From the NCBI GenBank assembly GCA_008360975.2, contig CM039182.1, forward strand, positions 49,798,491 to 49,862,490: a stretch of 64,000 nucleotides of DNA. The letters are read 5' to 3'. This stretch comes from Lichenostomus cassidix (taxonomy: Eukaryota > Chordata > Aves > Passeriformes > Meliphagidae). Position 1 is the stretch's first letter, and every line of letters begins with the position of its first letter. Below are positions 13,174 to 26,349 of the stretch, one piece after another. Under the pieces are notes generated by a model. It was not told the origin of the DNA and ran no database searches. It worked only from the letters and a program-made list of their open reading frames with translations. A program made the translations under genes and the position numbers.

Positions 13174-15243
13174 GGCTAGTTTCCAGATGATACCAGGTTT
13201 AAGCCCGTTTTGCCTCATTGCTATGCCCTTTCAGTCTTTTTCCCCAGCTCTTTTCCCCACCAGGTTGAAGAGGTGGAGGTGAGTTTACAGCATAGTTCTG
13301 GTGCTACCCTAAAATGTGCATTGAGTGTCCGTACTGGAAATTAGTAAAAAATAGTATCTGTAGATTCACATTCACATTCACATTGTTACCTTTTGTAGAA
13401 AAGTACTAGGACTAATTTTAAGTGATAAAATTCAAGCATGTAAATAATCTTGGGATCTGTTAGAAGTGTTCAAAAAGAGCCTTGACACAAAAATTTCATA
13501 ACACTGTAGACCCACATTGTTACATAATCTATACCAATTTAGGAAGTCCTGGGTGGGATACCTGGGAGGATCATCCTGTACATCTCCTGCCTGCCTGGGG
13601 AAACTCCATCAGCAGTACTTTCCCTTGCTGTATACGTACAGATGAAAATGGATATCTTCTGCACCTTATTCATTGCCCAAGTAATTTCTTTTTAAAACTC
13701 ATTTTTCAGAGCTTACAAGAAAGCCTGAGAATTTTTAACAGCAGTAGTGACAACACAGCTTACCTGCCCTTCTAGGAAAATTTAGTTAGAAAATTACACA
13801 TCAGGGTAGCAGCACTGCACCCTGAATGTTGGTTGGAAATTCTAGAGTAGAATGAATCTCTCTTTACTCTTAAAAATTGCCTGTAATTGTTTCATCATCT
13901 GTTTATCTGTTTCAGAAACAAGTGAACTTAACACATAATTTGTGGTCTGAACAGGATTTTAGATGCTTCCTTTAAACTAATCTGCTCTTTGAACATTTAG
14001 CTACATTGATTTCAGTTTCAGAGAAATTATCAATTGCAGCAACACTCAGAAGAGGCAAACGCTTTTCTTCTTAGTCCCACGTTCTACAAGAAAAGACAGT
14101 ATTAGCAGTCAGTAAAAACCAGCCCTGGCTAGGGCTGAGAAGATGTTCTTTGCACGGTTGATTAAGAACACGGAAGAGGTAAGGGAAAAGCACATATGAG
14201 AAAGCATTTCTGTATACCACAAAGCCCCAGATGAACCTAGTGACTCACACCTTCCAGGCTTTGAGGCAGTACAGCTTAGAGCCCACAGAAGCATAGAAAA
14301 GCTTTCCCAGGGATGTAGGGAGTAGGCAAAAATACACACCTCACAAGATCTGTACCCACTCAAACAACAGACAGATAAACTCAGGGAAAATATTACCAGC
14401 AAAATAAAATAAAATTTGAAAACTACCACCTCCAACTCCCATTATTTCAGGGGTAAATTAACTTTCTAGTCTTAACTTGAACTTAATTTTCTGACCAAAA
14501 TCAGTAATAAAAGTTCTACAGAAAACACAAGTTTTGTTTGGCCTTTCAATAATTTTCTCTACAGGAGCAATTTTCTAGGGATAACTGAAGCATATCACTG
14601 GCCTGAAGCAGCTTGTGCCAAGTTCCTTACATCCCCAGTAGGGAGCAAGTGTGTGGGAGTGAATCCAGAGCTAAATATTTGCTTCTAACATTCACAGTAA
14701 CAGTTTGAGGTAGATGGTGCTGATCATCACTTTATTTCCAAGCACCCCTTTATTCTACTCACCCAGTTATGGACATATTTCTTGAAATACAGGCTTGTGA
14801 GGTCCTGCAATACACAGAGTTCTATAAAGAGTCTTTGTACTCTAATTTCTGGGAACTTGTTTTCCAACAAATGAGGAATATTTTCTGATTGCAGATTACG
14901 TCAGGATTTTTCGCTTCTCCTAGACAAAATAATTTGGCAAAGCAAAGGTTCTGCTTTATTTTCAACTAAGTCTGCTATGTCACTCTCAAATGCCAATTTG
15001 TTCTCATGCTTTGAGGTCAGTACACATGTAGTCATCTTATACCTGATGTATGAATGTTTGCAGCAACTATGAGCATCTGAAATGCATTAAGATGATGACA
15101 TGACACACTTTTATTCCTGTATATTTTTATATGATGCTTGAGTTTGAAGTGGGACAGAAAAAGAGGAAGAATTAAAGGAATTTAGTCAGACAGCTGGAAA
15201 TGTTTCTATAACTTGGTGACTTAAGAAACCACCTTGAGTGGTT

Positions 15244-15276
15244 ATTGATATGATATCAATATTGATATATATCAAT
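15244..15276. repeat. Two adjacent AT-rich palindromes
   Basis: ATTGATAT-GATATCAAT (15244-15260) is followed at once by the perfect 16-bp palindrome ATTGATATATATCAAT (15261-15276). The half-site ATTGATAT/ATATCAAT is used four times. This could form a cruciform or may only be AT-rich drift. Confidence 0.75.
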
Positions 15277-17170
15277 ATATAATAATAATGCTTATTCTCT
15301 TCTGAAACAGACCAAATCAAAAACTTTTTCCTGGAGGCAGATTTCACACAATATTTTTTATTTTATGGTTTAGATATTTTCTCTGCAGTCACACACTGGA
15401 AGAGCTTTTCATTTTCTAGACATGCAAGGGTGACATGAGAAAAAATCTAGAGATATTCCAGCATGATTTAGAATCATGTGATTTTAACATGATTTACTCA
15501 AACCCTAAAATTATGACACCACATTTTTGTTAAGACACATTTTTGCATAATGATGTCACCCGGTGCTGATTCATAATCTTTTATTCCCCCTCCAAATCCT
15601 ATGTTTTTATATTACAATGAACCCTGAGATTATTAAAACCTTCATCTTTGTGTGGAGGCTGTTTCTGTGGTAGTGTATATTTAAATCCTGAGCATTATAA
15701 AATATAAATAAAAAACAATCTCAAAATTACTTGGCCCTCAAGTGTGGTTTTATCAGGCTGTATTCCTTTGCCATCCTTAGAAGACTTACCATATGACCAA
15801 CTCGACATGCTGTCACAGAACACAGCAACAGACTGCTCTCACTCATCTTTTGCCATCGAGGTAGTGGCTTTAACCAGTCAAATAACTGCCAAGCACAGGA
15901 GTGTCTAACAACATCACTTTTCAGTATTAACCTGAGGCAAACCCAACAAACCAAACAGAAAAACATCCTGATTTATTTCAGAAGGACTGCAGACAGCAAG
16001 CTGCATCTAATCAAGATGAGTCCAGGCAAAGGCTGACAATTACAGGCTGTCAACTGATTGAGGCTGAGTGGAAAGTTTGTATCCAGATGGAAAAAGAAAC
16101 ATGATCACCTTTCTAGCAAGTCAGTACTTCGTTCCAGAGCATGGGGATGAAATGTGCTAGTCAAATTTGTTGTGATACATTAAAGTACTGCAATGAGCAA
16201 GAAAGCCAAACTTGACATAAATTAAAAATAACATTTTAAAAAAAAGGAAAAAAAAAAGCTGATTACAAACCAAAATTATGTACCAATGAAACAGAATAAA
16301 AAAGGACATGCCTTGTAAACAAGAACAGATGAAAAATATAATCAGTGAACTAAAACCAAGATGCAGGATGATTCAGCCAATTTGGCAGGCAAAGATGTAA
16401 ACATAGTCTGTTCTGTTTCCAGGTTTCTCATGGGTCTATTATTTTGCTCTGATGCTTGGAGGATGAACTCACCTTAGGAAGAAAGTCTGCCATTGGAGAT
16501 GCTGCTCTAGAGATGATCCCCTGATGTTTCAATGACTAACATTTTCTTCCTTCTCAGTGTTTTTTCTCCTTTCTTTGCACAGAGAGTCTAGCTTGGTAAG
16601 TCAAAACAACCAAAACCAGTGCCCTAAATACCTTGATGCTTTTCCCCTTCCTTTTTTTTTATTCCGCTATGGTTGTTTCTGCCCCTGTTTCATCTTCGAG
16701 GAAACAAGCTTGATACTCTCCAACAACAGCCCCTATTCGTTTCAATTATTTGTTCCTCTTTTCAACTCTCAAATGTAATTTTAACTTGCAAAAAAGAACT
16801 GACAGACTATTAAAAAGCCTCAAAAACCCCTCTAAAATGGAAAGAAAAGTGTATGAGATGCTGTTGAAAATAAAATCTTAATTTCACATGCAAGAATTGA
16901 GACAAGGAAGCCATTTTTTTCCTCTGTTTTAGTCAAGGGACTTAAATATTGATATTGAAAACTTTCTTCAATGAGATTACACTAGGTAAGGTCTCTATAC
17001 TTTTATTGTCATTCAACAACTTAGCATTGCCCAATGACAATTTTTTTAATACCTTTCAATACATATCAGTTTTGAAATACGTATCTTTTTTAGTTAACTA
17101 AAAAATATTAACTTCTTCCTAAATATTTACTTTATTGAATTAAATTGCTCCAAATTTTCTTTCACATGTA

Positions 17171-17220
17171 TTTTTTTATATACATACATATATACATATA
17201 CACACATATACATATATGCA
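17171..17220. repeat. TATACA/CATA-type AT-rich simple repeat
   Basis: Imperfect run of TATACATA and CACATATA units after a T run. Confidence 0.8.
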
Positions 17221-18665
17221 TGAATAAAAGTTTTGGTACCTTGGAATTTCAATAATGCAGTTCTCAGGTAAGAATTCTCATCTAAAAGAACTGATTATAA
17301 AGATATGACCAATAGAATCAAACATTTACTGCTTCTAGGGCACTTTTCATCAGGATGTAGTGATAGATGGCAAATTTATATTCATGCCATATGTTTCTAC
17401 ATATGTCATAGTATAAAGCACTCCAGTGACCTACTATTTACAGAGAGGAGAGCAAAATCACAGGATACAACAGTTGTGGTTGTTTAATGTCTGCTCACAA
17501 AGTCATTGCAGTAACTATTACATGTGCCACTTCTGTTGAAAAAAATGAAGAGAGAGAGCAAAGAGGAGGGAGGAGAGTGGGTAGAGAAGACACCTCGTAC
17601 ATTTGACCTTAATGAGGCAGGCTATGAATACTCATGATTTCTCAAACTGTTTGAAGATGAGCAGCTTGAGGCAAAAGAATTGTACTAGAAAGGAGATAGG
17701 CTAAGTACCACTCAAATGGAGTCATTATGCTTGCAGCTATTTGGATCCTGAAATGAAATAAAAGCTGCACCATGGAGGCATAAAGACTTCAGGACCAATA
17801 GAAAGAATTAATTGACATATCTTCTGGTAAAATACATTATGAAACCTTTCAGTTCTACTTTGCATCAGTAGTCTAAGTGATGAAGCAGTAGAAACAGCAG
17901 GCTATGATTTTCCTATCCTCGGCTTAAAGCCTCAAGCAACTACAGGAGTGCTGATCTGCCTCTCCCACTGACATTCCTTACAGCCATTAGGATATATAAC
18001 TGAGCCCTTATGGTCCCTCTGCATTGTTCCTCTACTTATTCCTCACTCTAAAAATTCTTACAGGACAAATGCACAAGGTAAGATCTTAATAATTGTACTC
18101 ATTTGACACCTTTTCCCCATTCTCCTTGTACCAAACAGAGAAAAAGAGAAACAGAAAAAATTGAGTAATCAACTTATTTCTTGTGTCTGTCTTAATGGGA
18201 CTGAAACTGAATCTGTCAGAGGAAATGCAATCAGACCTAGAGATTCAGAAATATTATACAGAGCATGGAATGAAGCTGCAGTATACTCCAACTTGGCACT
18301 AATAAATTTAGGATATTAAAATAATCTAAAAAACTTACAGCTCTAATGACAGTTAAGGAGAAAATGGGTAAGGTCAAACTGGATACTTAGAGAGCAACCA
18401 TCCAACTTTGGAAAAAACAGTTTGAATAGAGTCTATCTTTGTATTGTGGACCTGCCTCTGAAAGAGGGTAAGATCTTGGCTTTAAGCTGACAGCTTTGAA
18501 AGAGTTCCCTGTTCACCCTAGCCACAAAAGAGGCTAAATTGAAAAGCAGAGTCTAATAGTTAAGCATTATGCCACAACACTGCATCAAGGAATACTTCTT
18601 CCATAAATGCATTAATCTGAACAGTTCCAACTTTCTACCTCTAAACATTTCCAATACTGTTTTTT

Positions 18666-18719
18666 AAAAAAAGAAAAAGAAAAGAAAAATAAAAAAAAAG
18701 AAAAGAAAAAAAAAAGAAG
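18666..18719 (+). repeat. A-rich purine tract (A_n G)
   Basis: About 54 nt of A runs broken by single G, with one T. In the host transcript strand it is a long pyrimidine tract, but no AG acceptor with an exon follows. Confidence 0.9.
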
Positions 18720-19256
18720 CTTCCTAAAATTTACATATCTCCTACAGGTAAATTGGATAATTTGAAAAACTGCACAACATGAACAGAAATGCCTTTTAGA
18801 TTTTGAAAAGCTGTTTTATTGCATCAGAAATAGATAGTTTGAATGTGTTATCTCAAACATCTTCATTTCACTATGAGGACATAAAATGTAAGCGCTTGAT
18901 TCTTCTTCACTATCAGAACACAGCTCTGAGTACAAAGTGTATTTGGAGAAGACAAGGACAAGGGAATTAGAGGGAGGAGCTCAGGGATTTGTTTGACATT
19001 AGAGTAGTTTTTAGAGACCATGAACTGCTCTGGGGAGCACATGCAATTACATATTCCTGACTTTGACTGCGCTGTTGAATCACCAGAACATCTTAGAAAC
19101 CAGAACAATTTTTAGTTACCACAGCAACATCTGTGAAAGGGAGGTCTTGTCATGACACTGGCCAGTTTACTAAATTAAAACACACTAAATTTGGGTATGG
19201 ATTATACCCAGAAATATGTCCAGACAGCTGTCTACTGCATCACAATTTTCACTCTC

Positions 19257-19310
19257 TTTTTTTTTTTTTTTTTGTTTTGTTTGTTTTGTTTTGTTTGTTT
19301 GTTTTTTTTT
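19257..19310 (+). repeat. T-rich tract with TTTTG/TTTG repeats
   Basis: T run followed by GTTTT and GTTT units and a second T run, about 54 nt. Length probably varies between individuals. Confidence 0.9.
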
Positions 19311-22301
19311 AATGTTTTTTGGCACATTTGGGTACACTGATACTTTCTGACTATAGACTCTGCGGGTGAAATGCAGATATAATGATGAAATGATGAAATT
19401 TGTGGCTCAATATTTGTGATACACTATATTAAAGGGCTAAAGGCACAATTTTTCAACAAACAATTTCAGTGACTTTTCAGGATATTGTCCTAGCCCCAGA
19501 GGCTTAGAGTCAAGTGAGAGTGCAGCTTCCTATCCAACATTTTGCACCAGCAAAACTGTACTACAGCAATTGTGAAAGTAGCCCATAACTGTTAAGCCAC
19601 CTTGTTTTTCAAAGATTGATATTAAATTTGTCAATAACCCTAACTTTGTGGACTTGGTTTTCTAGGAGTGGAACTAGCAAGTTGCACTTTACATTACATT
19701 TTCAGTCATTAAAATGTTCTCTACTAGCTAGTTTCACCTGAATGAAAGAAGACAAATTTAAAATGTGCATTAGTATCTCAAGTAGTAAATTAATATAGAG
19801 ATGTTTGCTTAACACAATTGGAGGATAGGAACATTTAGATGTGACTCTCAGACTAGAGAGGAAAATATATAGTTAAGAATATCTCTATTAAAATAAAATA
19901 TCAATACCTTGTCATATGAGGATATTTTTTTCATTTATTATACTCCATATACCAGTATAGCTAAATCTGTAGGTTACTTACTTACTTTATGTTCACCAAA
20001 GAAATTAATTTTAATTCAGCTAGTTTAAATTTTTTTTTTTTAAATATAGTTCTAGAAATACCACAGACCTGCACAAGCTGTATATTAAATTTTCTTCAGA
20101 ACTCTGCTGTTTTTCTACCATGCTATAGTGGTTTTTGTTATATGACAAGATATGTATCATTGCTACAGAGTTCTACAGAGCTGTTATTGATGAAGCAAAG
20201 TCCCCAAGTAACCCACTTCCCTTCACTAGTATGCACGTGGCTGATAACACCCTATATGGATTCAGAAAAAGATTTAGGGTGTTGTGAAATTTCTCCTAAA
20301 ATTATAGCTCTTTACCCTCCAGTCTTAGTGCCTTAGAGGACCACTACTTAAAAGAAAATGGAAACTGTGGCAGCTGCAATGTATAGACACTACACAGTAT
20401 GTACACAGATGATGAGCTTTACTCAGCTGAGAACAACTGCCAGTTTTAGAAGCAGAGATTAAAATTACTTTCCATCAATTTTCACATGCCTCTTGCAGTC
20501 ATTTGCATTGTAGTGAAGAAATAGTTTTTTTTAGGTTTTTATTTTTAAAATTGCACTATTTATATAGATATTAGTGTAAATTGCCTTTTTCTTGTAGCAA
20601 AGAGCTGCTGATGAGAGCAAGCCAGTTAAAACAGAAAACTGCATTTTTCCACAGCATGCTTCATATCGAAATGAAGGGAATGAGAATTAACTCATGTATC
20701 CTGGTGTTCATGATCTCCTTTCACTGGTTAGGAAAAGGTCACATTTATGTACTCCAAAATTGTTTTGTAGATGAGAAATGCTAGTAAAATGAAATTATTA
20801 CTTTTACTTATCTCTTTTTTTGCCCAGTATTGAAGAAGCTACCAGGACCTTCTGCTGTATTTAACGTGAATGAGCAATGCTGCAGCACTGGGTGTACTTT
20901 TCTGTGCCTGACACTACTGGGGTGGTATATTTTTAATTTACAAAATTACCCTTGAAGAGTAACCAAAACCTATAGCTATCACTAAACACAGCAGTTCTGA
21001 ATAGCAGAAATCTCTTGAATGACACCATTCTTGGCCTTGTTTCCTGCAGTGCCTGCCCAGTTAGCTACTGATGCTGTTCAAGGTACTAGTTATGATTTAG
21101 AAAGCTCTAAGTGGCTCAGGATCTGAAAGTTTCCTTTACACCTGTGTCTCAGAACAGACTGGTTGGCCTGTGTCTCCAGTCCAGATAGGATTTACAGCAC
21201 TTCCAGATCTTAGATCAGGCTTCTTTTTAGGTATGCATTTATTATACAAACACAGACATGAATAGCAACATGGAACAGTAGTATTCTCCTGCTCTCCACA
21301 AGCTGTCTACATATGAGCACTTGATCTGGGATTTTCTGCATGTGCCATGTATCCCTCCCTATCTCTCTCATCCAAGCTTAATAAAACCCATCCCAGATAT
21401 ATCCAAGTTTCTGCCTCCAGAGGAGCTGTGGGAGTTTCAGCACCTGTGATATCTAAAAAGTCAGAGACACTATTTCAAACTGTGATAGTGCCTTCACCTT
21501 CATGTTGCTGATGATGGAGTCTGAGGACTAAGGCATAGGCCAGATTTCCAAGGCAAATAGGATGAAATTCAAACTTGTTATGCAGGCATTTGGGTAAAGT
21601 CAGGGTATGTGTTTGTTTTATCAGCTACCCAATATTTCATATCAGAAAAAGTGCTGAGACAACTGCTATGCACCAACAGAACAAAGAAATAACATATTCT
21701 CTATGCAGAAAATTGCCCTGTTTTTCATTATCAAATTTTCCTTCCTCAGCATGGCAACACAGATGGCTAAGATAGGACACTTTTTGTGAGAATACAAGAC
21801 TAGTCTTAAAAACATGAAACAATACACCCCACAAAATCAAAATTAACTACAGGTTAATATATTATCTCCAGAGTTTAACTGGTGTTAGAAAGACATATCT
21901 AGTTTAAAAGACAAAACAGACAATAAAGAAAACTCAAATGTTTTGTTTCTTTTCTAATTAATTTCTATTCCCTGGCTGTGGTGGTAAGCTTCTACAATAC
22001 CCTATGAACCACGGATAGTACTGAAGTCCACTATGTTGACACACACAAGTTCTGGTAAATAGCCATACCTCTCTACTTTTTGTTTATTTTAAATCTTTTT
22101 TAATGCACAACACTGAGGATACAAAGACCTATTAAGACTAATATGTGCAATTCAAAAAGCTTATTAAATGGATTAACTACTGCCTTGCTCAGACTATCCT
22201 GAATGGTGACTGCAGATTTGATGATCCCTCTCATGAAAGGTTCTTAGTAATTATTTTTCTTTTCACAAGAAACATGAATTATGAACAGCCTTTTTCTTCT
22301 A

Positions 22302-22574
<273 letters not shown>

Positions 22575-23360
22575 CTATTTATCTGTAAAAAAAGTGTACC
22601 TTTGACACAAAAGTGATGTCCCTGATGTTCACAGAAAACAAAGCCCCTTTCAAAAATTACAGATATGATTAAATGCTTGAGGCACATAGTTTCTCTTTTT
22701 GTAATGTGAGAGAAAGCCAGAATAGGAAGAGAATTCTAAGAACTTGGGGAGAGGGAGGAGCACCAAACTTTTCAAGAGTACATTTAAAACATTTTTGAAA
22801 ATATAGTTCATACCTCTGTTTATAATCTCAGTTGAGTTTCTATCACTTCTATTTATGCAACATACTTTTACCCTTAAGATTTCTTTCAAGAGATAAACTA
22901 AAAGAGCTTGAGTTTTCACTGTGCAAATTTTGGAATTTTTCATGTGTTACTACAACTCAGAATAACACTAAGTTTCAAAATTGTGAAATTCATCACTACA
23001 TGCAACACATGTCTCTACACTGCTATGCAGTTACTCTATGACATACATACAGAACTAATTCTCAGTTCCAGCAAGGTCTGAAATGTCACAATAATTGCTG
23101 GAATAAGTTTAATTGATTTAGCAGAGGAGTTTGTTTCAATTTTTCCTTGAATACTGCTTTCTATTTCACCATAAAATTGTTCATCTAATTGTGTTATGAT
23201 GAATAGCTCAGATGTAATAATAAGCATTGCAGATAGAACCTTTTCTAGTAATTCCCATATTTTCTTAGAAATGTATGATTTTCTCAAAATTATGTGCTTT
23301 AAATATGAATAAATAATTTTATGCTAAGAAAAAGTAAAACTGATAATTTCTACAAATTGC

Positions 23361-23383
23361 TGTGTGTATATATATATATATAA
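23361..23383. repeat. TG/TA dinucleotide repeat
   Basis: TGTGTG then about seven TA units. Short microsatellite. Confidence 0.85.
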
Positions 23384-24661
23384 ATGGTGAATTATATAAA
23401 TATTTTCCTATGCAATTCTTGAAAAAAGAAATGTGTAACGCTGCTTTGTTTTTTAAGGACCAGATGGCACAGCTTTTTTGTTTGGAATCAATCAATCAGC
23501 TGCTAAAAGAAATGAAATGTTTGTTTAACCAGACTTCATATCCACTCTAAAAATTCATCTAATTTGTTGGCAATTCTTGCGAGCAATCTCCTTGCTAAGA
23601 CTGGCTTTATTTCAAATGTCCATAAGGACGAGCTGTTTTGCTGGATTCTGGTGATGATGAGTGACTGATCACACACACACATTTAAAGGCCTCTAACCAA
23701 ATATCAAGGCATAGGAAGGAAAGCAGAGTTAAAAAAAAAAATCAAATTTTGATGTGGCATGAATGCAAAGCTAAAGGCTATTATTTATCAATAATTTCCT
23801 TGTGATGCTACAAGAGCAAGAATTTCCTGGAAAGTTTTATGTGTTTATTAGAGGATATAAAGTCAATTTCATACAAGTAGATGACACTTTAATTAAATTG
23901 TGAAACATTCTAAGCCATTTCCCCTTTCTCCACAAACGAAGGTCACTGTATTATTTCATTATCAAGGAGACTCTGTGTCTGTTTTCAGACATTTCATGCA
24001 GAATTCATAAGGAATTCATAACCTAATTTGTTCAGAAGTATATCCCTCCCTCTCCACATGCTACCTAAAAAAAATTCATAAAATACTAACTCTGTCACTG
24101 TATAATTGTTGTGATATGAGTGGCAAATTTTAATGGATGCACTCCAGGTTAAGTCAAGAAGATAAGAAATATTGTTTGTGATCTCACTGAAGTTTTGTGT
24201 CTTCATTTTCTAAACTTGGAAAAGCAGGGGAGCTTTGTCTCTAGTAACCAGACCTTTATGTAAAGCCATATGACATTTTCATTCAAGTTTGCTTCTTTCA
24301 AGAACACAGGCCAATGTTTGTACAGAAATACTGCTACAACTCAGAAAACAACATGGAAGAGTATTATATAGAAGTAAAATGTTTTTATAGAAAATTGAGG
24401 GGTTCAGATACAACACCCTTGTTTCTGTTCTTCTGAAATGGGAGAAAGTCATACATAGGTATTAGTTTTACAGCACAGAAAAGGCTGCATTTTAATAAGT
24501 CATCTTTGTTAAATTTCAACATTATGTTGAACATTAAATAATAGGAATTCAGATTTGTTCTTCAAATAAAGACAAAAGAGTGGGATACTCTAAATAAATT
24601 GAACTTGTGAAAATTGTTCTTATGAGTGTTTGATAGGTTCTGGGAGGTATTAGGCACATGT

Positions 24662-24867
24662 ATAGAATCCTAGAACTATTAAGGTTGGAAAAGACCTTTA
24701 AGATCATCATGTCCAACCATCAGCCTGTCACCACCAACATATTCACTACTAAAACATGTCCTCAGAGTGCTGAATCCACAGGTTTTGTTGACAAGCTCCT
24801 GGAATGTTGACTCCACCACTTCCCTGGGCAGTTTGTTCCAATGCTATACAACTATTTCTGTGACTCT
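24662..24867 (-). mobile_element. CR1 3' end, 5'-truncated
   Basis: In reverse orientation it opens with a degenerate copy of the terminal repeat (atagaatcctagaact), then aaggttggaaaagacc and the stretch around gatcatcatgtccaacc. It continues to actccaccacttccctgggc and gtttgttccaatgc. This is the antisense of the CR1 3' region. The right border is uncertain. Confidence 0.88.
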
Positions 24868-26322
24868 AAACCCCCGAGGACAACTTGAGGCCACTTATGT
24901 AGATGCATAAAGATCTTAAAAATGGGAAAAAACAAAAATGACAATATTGGTTCCAGTGTAGTGAGCAGTAACATATATCACTCCACAGGAACATAGGAAG
25001 AAAATTAAGGGACAGGTGAATTTCATATACTGAGAAAATAACCAGTAATTAAGGCGCAATAGGAAACAGCAGTCATGTTGTGGTGTATGAAGACAATTGA
25101 TGATAGAGAGATCTTGTTGACTTTGTATGGAAAAGGGTAGCCACTCATATAAACAGCAGGACACAAGCAGCAAGCATCAGGCAGACGGCAACTCTGAAGG
25201 GGAGGAAAGTAAGAAATGATACCAAGATGTCAAAGTAGATGATGTCATGGAAAGGAAGACAGCAGAGGATCACCTTATAAGCCACTACTTGCTTTTGTAA
25301 ATGTTACACAAAAAGATCAGTAGTGTGTAAGACGGAAGGAGATCAGGTAAAAATAGAAATTAAGAAACTCAAAGAAAACCTAGGCTAGATGAAAGGACAA
25401 ACATTTAAGGAATGTCATTTTGGAAGTCACCCAAGCATGCTGAAGGAAAGAAAACAAAAACAGAGTACAAGGAAGAGACCATGACAGAATCAAAACAGCT
25501 TAAATGAGAAAACTAATAAAAGTTACAGTAAGAAAGCAAAAAACATAACTGAGCTAAGAAAAGACAAGTAAGCAAAATGCAAGAGTTGGATGTAAAGTTT
25601 CCAGTGTTCACATGCAAATTAGGAGAAATGGTTTTATATATCCACATAAAAAGACAGAGAGAGAGAGGGAAGGGCTTTGTAGTGCTTATTTGTCTGGACG
25701 ATAGGAAAGAAAAATAAACAAACAAAAAAAAAAAGTGGAATAATTAAGGACACAATGGCAGTAGATTTTTGCTTTACAAGCTAGTAGAGGTAAAAATACC
25801 AGAAAGGTATATTTGCTCTCTTGGTAGCTGGTCCAAATATACAACATATGTAGTCTCAAGGCACTTCAGAATTGCACTAAACCTCAAAATCTTCCAGGCT
25901 GAAGTTAAAATTCCCATGCATCCTGACGTCCAGATAAGCTATTTCTAGCATTATAAATTCAGTTGTTGCTTTGTTAGGGTTTATAAAGGTCACTTATATT
26001 CTTTCTGAAGAGAATAGGGGGAAAAACCCTCCCTACAAACTTCTTTGTCACTCTTTACCTGCTTTCATGATGCATCAAAAATTGTATACAAGCCACAAAA
26101 GCTGAAAACCTGCTCAGAACAGTGATCCATGGTCTTAGATTCAGGAAAAAGTATGTATGAAAATAACCAAAACCAGAAAGAGAAGAGCACCAAAAAATGT
26201 AATAGTCTTTTTAAAGTTTAATCTCCTGAACAATATGGGTAAAACTGAGACCACAAAACCCATTCCATGATAAAATTTGAAATTGTTTTTCTGTGTTTTA
26301 ACATGAAAATAAAAAAGTTTTA

Positions 26323-26349
26323 ACACACACACACACACACACACACACA
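26323..26349. repeat. AC dinucleotide microsatellite, about 13 units
   Basis: Uninterrupted AC repeat, the longest pure dinucleotide run in the window. Confidence 0.95.

Noticed and set aside
18666..18719. Long polypyrimidine tract on the transcript strand as a splice acceptor
   Set aside because: No AG followed by an open, in-phase exon lies just downstream, and the exon order is complete without it.
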